Shown here: piece after piece, positions 53,763 to 62,462 of the stretch
Layout of the letters: each line of letters starts with the position of its first letter
Position numbering within the stretch: the stretch's first letter is position 1
Source of the DNA: Candidatus Ferrigenium altingense
Lineage (GTDB): Bacteria > Pseudomonadota > Gammaproteobacteria > Burkholderiales > Gallionellaceae
NCBI GenBank assembly: GCA_020621985.1
Contig: JAHRYS010000005.1
Location: forward strand, 48,226-112,225
DNA length: 64,000 nucleotides
Direction: 5' to 3'
Program-made: the position numbers and the translations under genes
The notes under the pieces: model-generated
Told to the model about the DNA's origin: nothing
Databases searched by the model: none
The model's input: the letters and a program-made list of their open reading frames with translations, nothing else

Positions 53763-54461
53763 ATGAACGATCCGAAGATCATTATCGCGCTGGATTACCC
53801 CGCCGCCGCCCCGGCGCTGGCGCTGGCTGAGCGGTTGCAGCCTGCGCTGTGCCGCCTGAAAGTCGGCAAGGAATTATTCACCGCGACCGGCCCGGCGTTG
53901 CTGGAGCAACTCATGCAGCGCGATTTTGAGATTTTTCTCGACCTGAAATTCCACGACATCCCCAACACCACCGCACAGGCCTGCAAGGCCGCGGCTGCTC
54001 TCGGAGTGTGGATGGTCAACGTGCATGCGCTGGGCGGGCGCAAGATGCTGGAGGCGGCGCGCGACGCGGTGGCACAGGCGGCGCGTCCGCCGAAACTGAT
54101 TGCAGTGACCGTGCTGACCAGCATGGCGCAGCAAGACCTCGCAGACATCGGCATAGCCGCGACGCCTGCCGAGATGGTGCTGCGACTGGCGAAGCTGGCG
54201 CAAGACAGCGGACTGGACGGCGTGGTGTGTTCCGCGCAGGAAGCCGCGCTGTTGCGCAAGCAATGCGGCGATGAATTCTGTCTGGTAACGCCGGGTATCC
54301 GTCCGGCGCAGGCCAGCCTCGACGACCAGTCGCGCGTGATGACACCGCTGGCCGCGCTGCAGGCCGGTTCCAGCTATCTGGTGATCGGCCGCCCGGTCAC
54401 CCAGGCGGCAGACCCCTTGCAGGCGCTGCTCGATATCAACAAGGAAATTGTAGGGGCGTGA
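53763..54461 (+). CDS. pyrF: Orotidine 5'-phosphate decarboxylase
   Basis: This 232-residue TIM-barrel enzyme completes UMP synthesis. The catalytic motif is [14 protein letters not shown], and [33 protein letters not shown] and [11 protein letters not shown] are family features. The last two residues and the TGA stop come from a palindromic repeat that begins at 54450. Confidence 0.95.
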   Translation: MNDPKIIIALDYPAAAPALALAERLQPALCRLKVGKELFTATGPALLEQLMQRDFEIFLDLKFHDIPNTTAQACKAAAALGVWMVNVHALGGRKMLEAARDAVAQAARPPKLIAVTVLTSMAQQDLADIGIAATPAEMVLRLAKLAQDSGLDGVVCSAQEAALLRKQCGDEFCLVTPGIRPAQASLDDQSRVMTPLAALQAGSSYLVIGRPVTQAADPLQALLDINKEIVGA

Positions 54462-54499
54462 TTCATCGCGCCCTGAGATTTTTGAAATAGAATTGGAAT
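54450..54499. repeat. 50-bp palindromic repeat after pyrF
   Basis: GTAGGGGCGTGATTCATCGC and the following TTTGAAATAGAATTGGAAT match the repeat at 13430-13482. The pyrF stop codon (54459-54461) lies inside its hairpin. Confidence 0.85.
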
Positions 54500-54519
54500 C
54501 AGAAAATCGGAGAGCAGGC

Positions 54520-55458
54520 ATGAGCGTATTGCCGGAATTCAAGAACGCAAAAATACTGGTGGTCGGCGACGTGATGCTGGATCGCTACTGGTTCGGCGAC
54601 GTTAACCGCATCTCGCCGGAAGCACCGGTGCCGGTGCTCAAGGTTGAACGCATCGAAGAGCGCCCCGGCGGAGCAGCCAACGTGGCGCGCAACATTGCCG
54701 CACTCGGCGCACAAGCCACCTTGCTGTCGGTGGTCGGCAATGACGAGGCGGGCGCGTGCTTGGAAAAATTGCTCAACGAACACGCCAACCTCACCGCATT
54801 GCTGCATCGCGACAACACCATCTCGACCATCATCAAGTTGCGCGCCATCGCGCGCCATCAGCAATTGCTGCGCATCGATTTCGAGACGCCGCCCAGCCAC
54901 GAAGTGCTGCACGCCGCACTGGCGGATTTTCACGCGCAGCTGCCGCTGGCCGATGTAGTGATTCTGTCCGATTACGGCAAGGGTGGGCTCGCGCATATCG
55001 CCGAGATGATCCGGCTGGCGCGCGCAGCGGGCAAGCCGGTGCTGGTCGATCCCAAGGGCGACGATTACGCGCGCTATCGCGGCGCGACGCTGCTCACGCC
55101 GAACCGCAGCGAGTTCCGCGAAGTGGCGGGCAGCTGGAAGAACGATGCAGAATTCAACGGCAAGGCGGAAAAACTGCGCACCGAATTGCAGCTCGATGCG
55201 CTGCTGGTCACGCGCAGCGAGGACGGCATGAGCCTGTACCGCGCCAACGAAGCGCTGCACGAGCCGACGCAGACGCGCGAAGTGTTCGATGTCAGCGGCG
55301 CGGGTGACACCGTGATCGCCACGCTGGCGGTGATGCTGGCGAGCGGCGCGGACTTGCCCCATGCGATGCACATCGCCAACCGTGCGGCAGGTATCGTGGT
55401 CGGCAAGCTGGGCACGGCGGTGGTGAGCCGCGAGGAAATTATTCGGGATATGCAGTAG
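54520..55458 (+). CDS. hldA: Heptose 7-phosphate kinase (RfaE1/HldA)
   Basis: This 312-residue PfkB/ribokinase-family enzyme phosphorylates heptose 7-phosphate at C1 for LPS core. It has ILVVGDVMLDRYWFGDVNRI, ERPGGAANVARNIAALG, the active-site DVSGAGDTVIATLAV and ILSDYGKGGL. Only the kinase half is present, so the nucleotidyltransferase half of the fused HldE must be encoded elsewhere. The ATG at 54520 has CGGAGAG upstream. Confidence 0.93.
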   Translation: MSVLPEFKNAKILVVGDVMLDRYWFGDVNRISPEAPVPVLKVERIEERPGGAANVARNIAALGAQATLLSVVGNDEAGACLEKLLNEHANLTALLHRDNTISTIIKLRAIARHQQLLRIDFETPPSHEVLHAALADFHAQLPLADVVILSDYGKGGLAHIAEMIRLARAAGKPVLVDPKGDDYARYRGATLLTPNRSEFREVAGSWKNDAEFNGKAEKLRTELQLDALLVTRSEDGMSLYRANEALHEPTQTREVFDVSGAGDTVIATLAVMLASGADLPHAMHIANRAAGIVVGKLGTAVVSREEIIRDMQ

Positions 55459-55468
55459 GAACCAGGGA

Positions 55469-55523
55469 GTAGTGAGTAGGAAGTGGTGAGTGGGGAGTGG
55501 TTTCACCACTTTCTACTCACTAC
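55469..55523. repeat. Palindromic repeat between hldA and hldD
   Basis: GTAGTGAGTAG (55469-55479) and CTACTCACTAC (55513-55523) are exact inverted repeats, with a shorter GTGGTGA/TCACCAC pair inside. Confidence 0.85.
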
Positions 55524-55575
55524 TGAGGTGCGCAGCACCGCTCCACTTCCTGAAAATAATTTGAAAGGAACAAAA

Positions 55576-56574
55576 ATGTACTACATCGTTACCGGCGCCG
55601 CCGGGTTTATCGGTTCCAACCTGGTCAAGGCGCTCAACGAGCGCGGCGAAAACAACATCATCGCGGTGGACAACCTCAAGAACGCCGACAAGTTCAGGAA
55701 TCTGGCCGATTGCGAAATTGCCGACTATTTGGATAAAGAGGACTTCCTGAAAAAATTGCAGGAAGGCTTTTTCGACGGCCTGGTCAGTGCGGTGCTGCAT
55801 CAGGGCGCGTGCTCCGACACCATGGAAACCGACGGCCGCTACATGATGGACAACAACTACCAGTACACCCTGGAGTTGCTGAACTACTGCCAGAACGAGG
55901 AAGTGCCGTTCCTGTATGCCTCTTCCGCGTCGGTGTACGGTGGCGGCAATGCGTTCCGGGAAAGCCGCGAATGCGAGGCGCCGCTGAACGTGTACGCCTA
56001 TTCCAAGTTCCTGTTCGACCAGATCGTGCGGCGCCGCTGGCACAAGCGCAACGCGCAGATCGTCGGCCTGCGCTACTTCAACGTGTACGGCCCGCGCGAA
56101 CAGCACAAGGGGCGCATGGCCTCGGTCGCGTTTCACTTCTTCAACCAGTATCGCGCCGAGGGCAAGGTGAAGCTGTTCGAGGGTTGCGACGGCTACGCCA
56201 ACGGCGGGCAGTTGCGCGACTTTGTCTCGATAGAGGACGTGGTCAAAGTGAATATGTACTTTCTCGACAACCCGCACAAATCCGGCATCTTTAACCTCGG
56301 CACCGGGCAGGCGCAGAGTTTTAACGACGTGGCGGCGGCAACCGTCAACGCGCTGCGCAACGCGGAATCCAAGCCCGCGTTAAGCCTCGCCGAACTGCAA
56401 CAGCAGGGCCTGATCGAGTACACCCCGTTCCCCGAAGCCTTGCGCGGCAAATACCAGAGCTACACCCAGGCCGACATGACGGCGCTGCGCAACACCGGTT
56501 ATGCCGAGCCGTTCCTGACCGTCGAGCAGGGTGTGGCGAAGTATGTGGGGCAGATGCTTAAAGCAGCGGGATGA
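55576..56574 (+). CDS. hldD: ADP-L-glycero-D-manno-heptose 6-epimerase
   Basis: This 332-residue extended SDR enzyme forms ADP-L,D-heptose for LPS core. It has the Rossmann motif [16 protein letters not shown], the LHQGACSDT loop, the YxxxK pair in [11 protein letters not shown] and [19 protein letters not shown]. The ATG at 55576 has GAAAGGAAC upstream. Earlier in-frame starts are within the repeat. It is two bases from cysM. Confidence 0.96.
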   Translation: MYYIVTGAAGFIGSNLVKALNERGENNIIAVDNLKNADKFRNLADCEIADYLDKEDFLKKLQEGFFDGLVSAVLHQGACSDTMETDGRYMMDNNYQYTLELLNYCQNEEVPFLYASSASVYGGGNAFRESRECEAPLNVYAYSKFLFDQIVRRRWHKRNAQIVGLRYFNVYGPREQHKGRMASVAFHFFNQYRAEGKVKLFEGCDGYANGGQLRDFVSIEDVVKVNMYFLDNPHKSGIFNLGTGQAQSFNDVAAATVNALRNAESKPALSLAELQQQGLIEYTPFPEALRGKYQSYTQADMTALRNTGYAEPFLTVEQGVAKYVGQMLKAAG

Positions 56575-56575
56575 T

Positions 56576-57463
56576 ATGTATTCTTCCATAGAAGATTTTG
56601 TCGGCAATACGCCGCTGGTCAGGCTCAAGCGCATCCCCGGCGCCACCTCGAACGTCATCCTCGCCAAGCTGGAAGGCAACAACCCCGCCGGTTCGGTGAA
56701 GGACCGCCCCGCGCTGTCGATGATCGTGCGCGCCGAGCAGCGCGGCGACATCAAACCGGGTGGCACGCTGATCGAGGCGACCAGCGGCAACACCGGCATC
56801 GCGCTGGCGCTGGCGGCGGCGGTGCGCGGTTACAAGATGATCCTGGTGATGCCGGACAACCAGAGTGTGGAACGCTGCCAGACCATGCGCGCTTACGGCG
56901 CGGAACTGCTGCTGACGCCGAAGGAAGGCAGCATGGAGCTGGCGCGCGACACGGCGGAGAAACTGCGCGACGAGGGCAAGGGCATCATCCTCGACCAGTT
57001 CGCCAATCCCGACAACCCGCTCGCGCATTACGAAGGCACCGCGCCGGAAATCTGGCGCGACACGCAAGGCCGGCTCACGCACTTCGTCAGCAGCATGGGC
57101 ACCACCGGCACCATCATGGGCTGCTCGCGCTACTTCAAGGAAAAGAATCCCGCCATCCAGATCATCGGCGTGCAGCCCGAAGAGGGCGCGCAGATTCCCG
57201 GCATCCGCAAATGGCCGCCGGCCTACCTGCCGAAAATTTACGACGGCAAAAACGTGGACAGCCTGGAATACGTGAACCAGAAAGAGGCAGAGGAAATGAC
57301 GCGCCGCCTGGCGCGCGAGGAAGGCATCTTCTGCGGCATTTCGTCCGGCGGCGCGCTGGCCGTGGCGCTGCGCATCTCGCAACGGGTCGAGAACGCGACC
57401 ATTGCGTTCATCGTGTGCGACCGGGGGGATCGGTATCTGAGTACGGGCGTGTTCCCAGCGTAG
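56576..57463 (+). CDS. cysM: Cysteine synthase B
   Basis: This 295-residue PLP enzyme makes cysteine from O-acetylserine. The PLP lysine lies in GNNPAGSVKDRPAL, with SGNTGIALALAAAV, SMGTTGTIMGCSRY and the C-terminal CGISSGGALA. The PAGSVKDR form favours CysM over CysK. The TAG stop is part of the palindromic repeat that follows. It complements cysE at 10010. Confidence 0.95.
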   Translation: MYSSIEDFVGNTPLVRLKRIPGATSNVILAKLEGNNPAGSVKDRPALSMIVRAEQRGDIKPGGTLIEATSGNTGIALALAAAVRGYKMILVMPDNQSVERCQTMRAYGAELLLTPKEGSMELARDTAEKLRDEGKGIILDQFANPDNPLAHYEGTAPEIWRDTQGRLTHFVSSMGTTGTIMGCSRYFKEKNPAIQIIGVQPEEGAQIPGIRKWPPAYLPKIYDGKNVDSLEYVNQKEAEEMTRRLAREEGIFCGISSGGALAVALRISQRVENATIAFIVCDRGDRYLSTGVFPA

Positions 57464-57539
57464 GGCGGGTTAGCGCAGCGTAACCCGCCGGATGGTTTGA
57501 ACATTCGGCGCATTACGCCTTACGGCTAATGCGCCCTAC
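57460..57539. repeat. Two palindromic repeats after cysM
   Basis: GTAGGGCGGGTTAGCGCAGC with its mirror TAACCCGCC (57460-57489) is followed by GGCGCATTACGCCTTACGGC with TAATGCGCCCTAC (57508-57539). The first supplies the cysM stop codon. The pair may also act as a terminator. Confidence 0.85.
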
Positions 57540-57574
57540 GCAGGTTTGAATGCCAACTTAGACACTGCCGAAAA

Positions 57575-58252
57575 TCAAAAACCACTTAACACACGGTAGG
57601 TTATTTGGTTATTGTTGGCGCTTAACACCTCTAGGCGAACTGTGCGAAATGTAATGGTCGTAGGTGTGGAATCCAGATCGTAGGTTACGTCTTGAAAAAA
57701 CGCAGGCCTAGCAAAGTCATTTATATATTCACGATAGGACAACTTGAGCGAACCCTTGGTGATGCCCTGGTAAAGCAACTCGTACTTAAATGAATCGCTA
57801 CGGGGAATCATTAACTCGGATTTTTCATATGCCAGGGGAGGAGCTATCTCCGATTCAAACCATATCGCTCCCGGTGCAGCCTTAAGTCTTTCGAACTTCC
57901 CATCGTTATCGGCATCAATGAAACACGCTGCCGCATGTGGACCAACTAGAGGGTCGATATAAGCGCGCTGTTCAGTGCAGAATGCAGTTTTGTTTTCGAC
58001 TTCTGCCTTCAGGACGAAGTCGCCATCAGATACAGAAACTCTACCCAAGCCCAATCCAACGGACAAGCCACCTTTTAATCTATATCCGGTTTTGCTCCAA
58101 TATCTGAACTGGCTATAGATAACCCCACCTACGGGTGCTACCGCTTGCTCACCAATTATCGGTACCGTCCCAATTTTTGAGTCAACGATTGATAATTCTG
58201 ATACTTTAACGGTGGCGCAACCGCTAAGCGCTAGCGCAATTAATAAAATCAA
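57575..58252 (-). CDS. Lipoprotein of unknown function
   Basis: This 225-residue protein has a short signal with lipobox LALSGC (MILLIALALSGCATVKVSEL). The mature part is beta-rich (FRYWSKTGYRLKGGLSVGLG, LLYQGITKGSLKLSYREYIN) and contains a DADNDGKFERLKAAPG segment that could bind calcium. I recognise no family. It is more AT-rich than amiC and cysM and stands alone between them, which suggests later acquisition. Confidence 0.75.
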   Translation of the reverse strand: MILLIALALSGCATVKVSELSIVDSKIGTVPIIGEQAVAPVGGVIYSQFRYWSKTGYRLKGGLSVGLGLGRVSVSDGDFVLKAEVENKTAFCTEQRAYIDPLVGPHAAACFIDADNDGKFERLKAAPGAIWFESEIAPPLAYEKSELMIPRSDSFKYELLYQGITKGSLKLSYREYINDFARPAFFQDVTYDLDSTPTTITFRTVRLEVLSANNNQITYRVLSGF

Positions 58253-58347
58253 TGCTCGTATATTATTTCCTTCTGTGTCTAACGTAAGTTGGGTGGCAAG
58301 AATGCCATAGATTCCGGAACATCTTGCTGCATTAACTGGAACATCGC

Positions 58348-59769
58348 CTAAAACTCCGCCTGCGCGAACTTCGGTTTGGACAGCGCCGGATTCTGCGCGA
58401 AGTAGTGCTTCACGCCGCCGAGGATCGCGTTCGCAATTTTCATCTGATAGTCCTCATCGTTTAGGCGGCGCTCTTCGCTGGGGTTGCTGATGAAGGCGGT
58501 TTCGACCAGGATGGACGGGATGTCCGGCGATTTCAGCACGGCGAAGCCGGCCTGTTCGACATGGCCGCGATGCAGGTCGTTGATGTCGCCCAGTTCGTTC
58601 AGCACATGCTTGGCGAGTTTCATGCTGTCGTTGATGGTGGCGGTCTGCGACAGGTCGAGCAGGGTGCGCGCGAGGTAGGGGTCTTTCACCGCGATGTTCA
58701 CGCCGCCGATCAGGTCGGCCTCATTTTCCTTTTTCGCCAGCCAGCGCGCCACGGCGCTGGTTGCGCCGTGTTCGGAGAGCGCGAATACCGATGAGCCTCG
58801 CGCGTTCGGTTTGATAAAGGCATCGGCATGGACGGAGATGAATAAATCCGCATTGACCTTGCGCGCCTTGGTGACGCGCCCGATCAGCGGGATGAAGTAA
58901 TCGCCGTCGCGTATCAGCACGCCGCGCATATTCGGCACTTCATCCACCAGCGTTTTTACCTTGCGCGCAATCGCCAGCGTGACGTTTTTTTCGAGAGAAC
59001 CATTTTTGCCGCGTGCACCGGGGTCTTCGCCGCCGTGTCCGGCGTCGATTGCGACGATCAGCATACGGGCGCGCAACTCGGGTATGTTTTTGACAGGTGG
59101 GGCTGGCAGCTGTGTGTCAACTTTGCCGACGCCCGGCTTTGCGGCCGGCTCGGGTTTTTCTTCGGCGAGAGGTTCTTTTGCGGCGGTCGGTTCCGCTGCA
59201 ATCTGGGCGGTTGCGGCAGGTGCGCTGGCGGCTTCGGGGATGGGTGCCTTGGGTTGTTCGAGCAAGGCCATCAACGGGTCAAGCGGCTGGGCGGGGTACA
59301 CGTCCAGCACCAGGCGGTAGCCGTATTCACCGACCGGTTTGAGGATGAACAGCTGCGGCTTGACCTCGCTCTTCAAGTCGAGCACCAAGCGCACCACGCC
59401 GGGTTTGAAACGCCCGATGCGCACACTGGTGATGTAGGGATCGTTGTTGCCGATCAGTTTGGCTAACTCGTTGAGCGTGCTGCCGAGCTCAACGTCCTCC
59501 AGATCGATGACCAGTCGTTCCGGGTTATGCACGGTGAACATGTTGTGGCGGATGGCCTGTTTGGATTCGAGTGTCAGGCGCGTGTAATCCTGCGCCGGCC
59601 AGACGCGCGCCGAGCCGATGGCAATGGCGGCGTGCGCCCCGGATGCCCAAAATAGCGGCAGCCAGCAGAGGGTCAGGAGTGTTGCAAGTTTTACAACTGC
59701 TCTAAGAAGCTGTTTAAAAAAATGCTGCGCAACTGTGATGCGGGGTCGTGCGGTGCTCGAAATCCTCAT
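58348..59769 (-). CDS. amiC: N-acetylmuramoyl-L-alanine amidase with AMIN domain
   Basis: This 473-residue amidase splits daughter cells by removing septal peptide side chains. After a signal peptide (LATLLTLCWLPLFWASGAHA) there is an AMIN domain (about 48-165, NMFTVHNPERLVIDLEDV), a Pro/Ala linker and the Amidase_3 domain with zinc motifs (AIDAGHGGEDPGARG, FISVHADAF, ILVETAFISNPSEE). The ATG at 59769 and the first 25 or so residues (RISSTARPRITVAQHFFKQL) come from the MITE-like element at 59701-59855. So the present start may have replaced an older one. Confidence 0.9.
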   Translation of the reverse strand: MRISSTARPRITVAQHFFKQLLRAVVKLATLLTLCWLPLFWASGAHAAIAIGSARVWPAQDYTRLTLESKQAIRHNMFTVHNPERLVIDLEDVELGSTLNELAKLIGNNDPYITSVRIGRFKPGVVRLVLDLKSEVKPQLFILKPVGEYGYRLVLDVYPAQPLDPLMALLEQPKAPIPEAASAPAATAQIAAEPTAAKEPLAEEKPEPAAKPGVGKVDTQLPAPPVKNIPELRARMLIVAIDAGHGGEDPGARGKNGSLEKNVTLAIARKVKTLVDEVPNMRGVLIRDGDYFIPLIGRVTKARKVNADLFISVHADAFIKPNARGSSVFALSEHGATSAVARWLAKKENEADLIGGVNIAVKDPYLARTLLDLSQTATINDSMKLAKHVLNELGDINDLHRGHVEQAGFAVLKSPDIPSILVETAFISNPSEERRLNDEDYQMKIANAILGGVKHYFAQNPALSKPKFAQAEF

Positions 59770-59855
59770 GTGCTCCTGTGCACATTCCGGTTCCTGCGCT
59801 CCGGACCCCCCCGCCTGACAGCCGCTCGCTGATTTTTTTAAATAGCTTCTAAGCA
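59701..59855. mobile_element. MITE-like element between tsaE and amiC
   Basis: The ends are imperfect inverted repeats of 24 bp: tctaagaagctgtttaaaaa at the left and, reverse-complemented, gcttagaagctatttaaaaa at the right, with four mismatches over 24. The element is about 155 bp and has no gene of its own. It contains the last codons and stop of tsaE and the start codon and first residues of amiC. I know no second copy in this window. Confidence 0.7.
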
Positions 59856-60308
59856 TTGCTTGCCCGTTCCCGTATTGGCATGGATTTCCGCGTTGCGGCC
59901 TTGCTCCAGAATCTCGAACGCAATTTCTATATCGGCTTGCGGGATCAACCCATGAGCCTTTTCCGGCCATTCGATGAAAAAGACATTGCGCCCGTCGAAC
60001 TCATCGCGGAAGCCGGCCGCTTCCCATTCTTCCTCGTCGTGCAGGCGGTACAGGTCGAAGTGGCGCAAGTCTAACCCGGCGGCCTGGTATGGCTCAACCA
60101 GCGTGTAGGTGGGACTTTTCACCCGGCCGGCATAACCCAGCGCATTCAGCATGCCGCGCACCAGCGTGGTTTTTCCGGCACCGAGATCGCCATGCAGATA
60201 GATCACCATGCCGGGTTTGAGCCGCGCGGCGAGGCGTTGCGCCAGCGCGAGGGTTGCGTTTTCATCGGCGAGAAGAATGCTGATTCGGCTATCATCCGGA
60301 CTATGCAA
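59838..60308 (-). CDS. tsaE: tRNA threonylcarbamoyladenosine synthesis ATPase TsaE
   Basis: TsaE works with TsaB and TsaD to make t6A37 in tRNA. The Walker A is GDLGAGKTTLVRG, followed by VKSPTYTLVEPY, HFDLYRL and FIEWPEKA. I propose the TTG at 60308 as the start because GAGGAA lies seven bases upstream and the resulting 156-residue protein begins HSPDDSRISILLADENATLA. An ATG at 60371 is possible but would add 21 residues inside queG. The last codons (CLEAI and stop) come from the MITE-like element. The proposed start overlaps the divergent queG start by six bases. Confidence 0.9.
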   Translation of the reverse strand: MHSPDDSRISILLADENATLALAQRLAARLKPGMVIYLHGDLGAGKTTLVRGMLNALGYAGRVKSPTYTLVEPYQAAGLDLRHFDLYRLHDEEEWEAAGFRDEFDGRNVFFIEWPEKAHGLIPQADIEIAFEILEQGRNAEIHANTGTGKQCLEAI

Positions 60309-61379
60309 AACGAAGTTCCTCAATCGATAAATTACACCGCGCTTGCCGCACAAATACGCATATGGGCGCATGAGTTAGGCTTTCAGGCCGTGGGTATCAG
60401 CGATACCGATCTTTCGGCGGCGGAAGCCGGTCTGCTGGAATGGCTCGCGCTCGGCCTGCACGGCGAGATGGATTATATGGCAAAACATGGTACCAAACGC
60501 AGCCGCCCGGCTGAGCTGCTGCCCGGCACGCTGCGGGTGATTTCGTTGCGCATGAACTGTGCGCCGCCCGATGCGCGCGACAGTTGGCAGGTGCTGGAGG
60601 AAGGCGAGCGCGCCTTCATTTCGCGCTATGCGCTGGGGCGCGATTACCACAAGGTGATGCGCAACCGTTTGGCGAAACTGGCGGAAAAAATCCGCGCCGA
60701 GGTTGCCGAATTTGAAGGACGAGTCTTTACCGACAGCGCACCGGTCATGGAAAAGGAACTGGCACGCAAGGCCGGAATCGGGTGGCGCGGCAAGCACTCC
60801 CTGCTGTTGTCGCGCACGCACGGCTCGCGGTTCTGCCTCGGCGAGATTTACGTGAACCTGCCGCTGCCGGCCGATGAGCCGCAGCAGGAGCATTGCGGCA
60901 CTTGCACGCGCTGCATCGACATCTGCCCGACCCAGGCCATCATCGCGCCGTATCGCGTCGACGCGCGCCGCTGCATCTCCTATCTGACCATCGAACTCAA
61001 GGGCAGCATTCCCGATGAGCTGCGCCCGCTGATCGGCAACCGCATCTACGGTTGCGACGATTGCCAGCTGGTGTGCCCGTGGAACAAATTTGCGCAGGCC
61101 AGCGTCGAGCCGGATTTCGCCGTGCGGCACGGGCTGGACGATGTGTCGCTGGCGGAGTTGTTCGCGTGGGACGAGGCCGAATTTGACAGCAAGCTGGCAG
61201 GCACCGCGATCTATCGTATCGGCCACGAGCAGTGGCTGCGCAACATCGCCGTGGCGTTGGGCAATGCGCCGCAAAGCGCCGCCGTGATTGCCGCCTTGCA
61301 ATCGCGCGTGGAGCATCCTTCGGAGATGGTGCGCGAACATGTGGCCTGGGCATTGGCGCGCCAGTCTCCAGCCCAATAA
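60303..61379 (+). CDS. queG: Epoxyqueuosine reductase
   Basis: This 358-residue cobalamin- and Fe-S-dependent enzyme makes queuosine in tRNA. It has the N-terminal domain (ELGFQAVGISDTDLSAAEAG, MDYMAKH) and two ferredoxin-type clusters: CGTCTRCIDICPTQAI and CDDCQLVCPWNKFA. The C-terminal HEAT-like part follows (WLRNIAVALGNAPQSAAV). B12 use links it with nrdJ in a cell that must make or import cobalamin. It begins with an ATG at 60303, head to head with tsaE. Confidence 0.95.
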   Translation: MQNEVPQSINYTALAAQIRIWAHELGFQAVGISDTDLSAAEAGLLEWLALGLHGEMDYMAKHGTKRSRPAELLPGTLRVISLRMNCAPPDARDSWQVLEEGERAFISRYALGRDYHKVMRNRLAKLAEKIRAEVAEFEGRVFTDSAPVMEKELARKAGIGWRGKHSLLLSRTHGSRFCLGEIYVNLPLPADEPQQEHCGTCTRCIDICPTQAIIAPYRVDARRCISYLTIELKGSIPDELRPLIGNRIYGCDDCQLVCPWNKFAQASVEPDFAVRHGLDDVSLAELFAWDEAEFDSKLAGTAIYRIGHEQWLRNIAVALGNAPQSAAVIAALQSRVEHPSEMVREHVAWALARQSPAQ

Positions 61380-61385
61380 ACAGGC

Positions 61386-62255
61386 CTAGTAAATAAACCG
61401 CTCCCGCAATTCTTCCAGATTCAACTCGCGCAAAATCTGCTCCAGTCTTTGCCGCGCATTTTTTCTCGGCGCATCCGTGCGGCGCGCGATGATGAGTTCG
61501 TTCTTCATCGAGTGTTCCCACCCGACCAGTTCCGTCACCGTGACCTGATAGCCGTGTGCCTCCAGCAGCAGGCAGCGCAGCACGTTGGTGAGGTGGCTGC
61601 CGAATTCGCGCGCGTGGATCGGATGCCGCCAGATTTCCGAGAGCGGCGTTTTGCCGAACGACTGGTTCTTGTGCTTGTTCAGCATGGCGGCAACCTCGGC
61701 TTGGCAGCAAGGCGCCAGCACGATGAACTTCGCCTGCTTGTGCAATGCGAATTTGATCGCGTCATCGGTGGCGGTGTTGCAGGCGTGCAGCGCGGTGACG
61801 ACATCGACCTTTCCGGGCAGTTGCGGCGAGTGGATGGATTCCTCCACCGATAAATTCAGGAACGACATGCGCGTGAAGCCCAGCTTTGCAGCCAGCTCGC
61901 GGGATTTATCGACCAGCGCCTCGCGGGTCTCGATGCCGTAAATATGGCCGGCTTCGCGCGTTTTCAGGAACAGGTCGTAGAGGATGAAGCCCAGGTAGGA
62001 TTTGCCCGCGCCGTGATCTGCCAGCGTCAGGTCTTGTCTGGCGGCGAGCACCTCATCGAGCAACGGTTCGATGAAATGATATAGATGGTAAACCTGCTTC
62101 AGCTTGCGCCGGCTGTCCTGGTTGAGCTTGCCGTCGCGCGTCAGGATGTGCAGCTCCTTGAGCAATTCGACGGACTGGCCGGGTTTGATTTCGGGGATGG
62201 ACGTGGCGTTCACAGGTATGGTATTCGGCGTATTGTTGAATTGCTTCCGGGTCAT
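61386..62255 (-). CDS. SAM-dependent methyltransferase-domain protein
   Basis: This 289-residue protein has a methyltransferase fold: motif I-like LTLADHGAGKSYLGFILYDL, an acidic strand GHIYGIETREALVDKSRELA, VDVVTALHACNTATDDAIKF, and FIVLAPCCQAEVAAML. These fit the Methyltransf_32 type (METTL25/RRNAD1-like). The substrate is unknown. I use the ATG at 62255 (MTRKQFNNTPN), though the frame continues to 62351. It converges with queG, with six bases between the stops. Confidence 0.8.
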   Translation of the reverse strand: MTRKQFNNTPNTIPVNATSIPEIKPGQSVELLKELHILTRDGKLNQDSRRKLKQVYHLYHFIEPLLDEVLAARQDLTLADHGAGKSYLGFILYDLFLKTREAGHIYGIETREALVDKSRELAAKLGFTRMSFLNLSVEESIHSPQLPGKVDVVTALHACNTATDDAIKFALHKQAKFIVLAPCCQAEVAAMLNKHKNQSFGKTPLSEIWRHPIHAREFGSHLTNVLRCLLLEAHGYQVTVTELVGWEHSMKNELIIARRTDAPRKNARQRLEQILRELNLEELRERFIY

Positions 62256-62462
62256 GCTGCCCCGGTTGGCTTGGCGCGTGTTCGGCGGCGAATAATAGCG
62301 TGTTTCATGGGCAGCGTGTTGTGCGGGCTGTGACGCAATTGGCCGTGTCAAGGTAGAATCCGGTCAGGCATTTGGGGTGGGCAGCGATGATATTGTCGCT
62401 CAGGCTTCAGTCCGAATATTTTGAAGTAATCGCATCGAATAATTTACAAGGCGGGGAATGAC

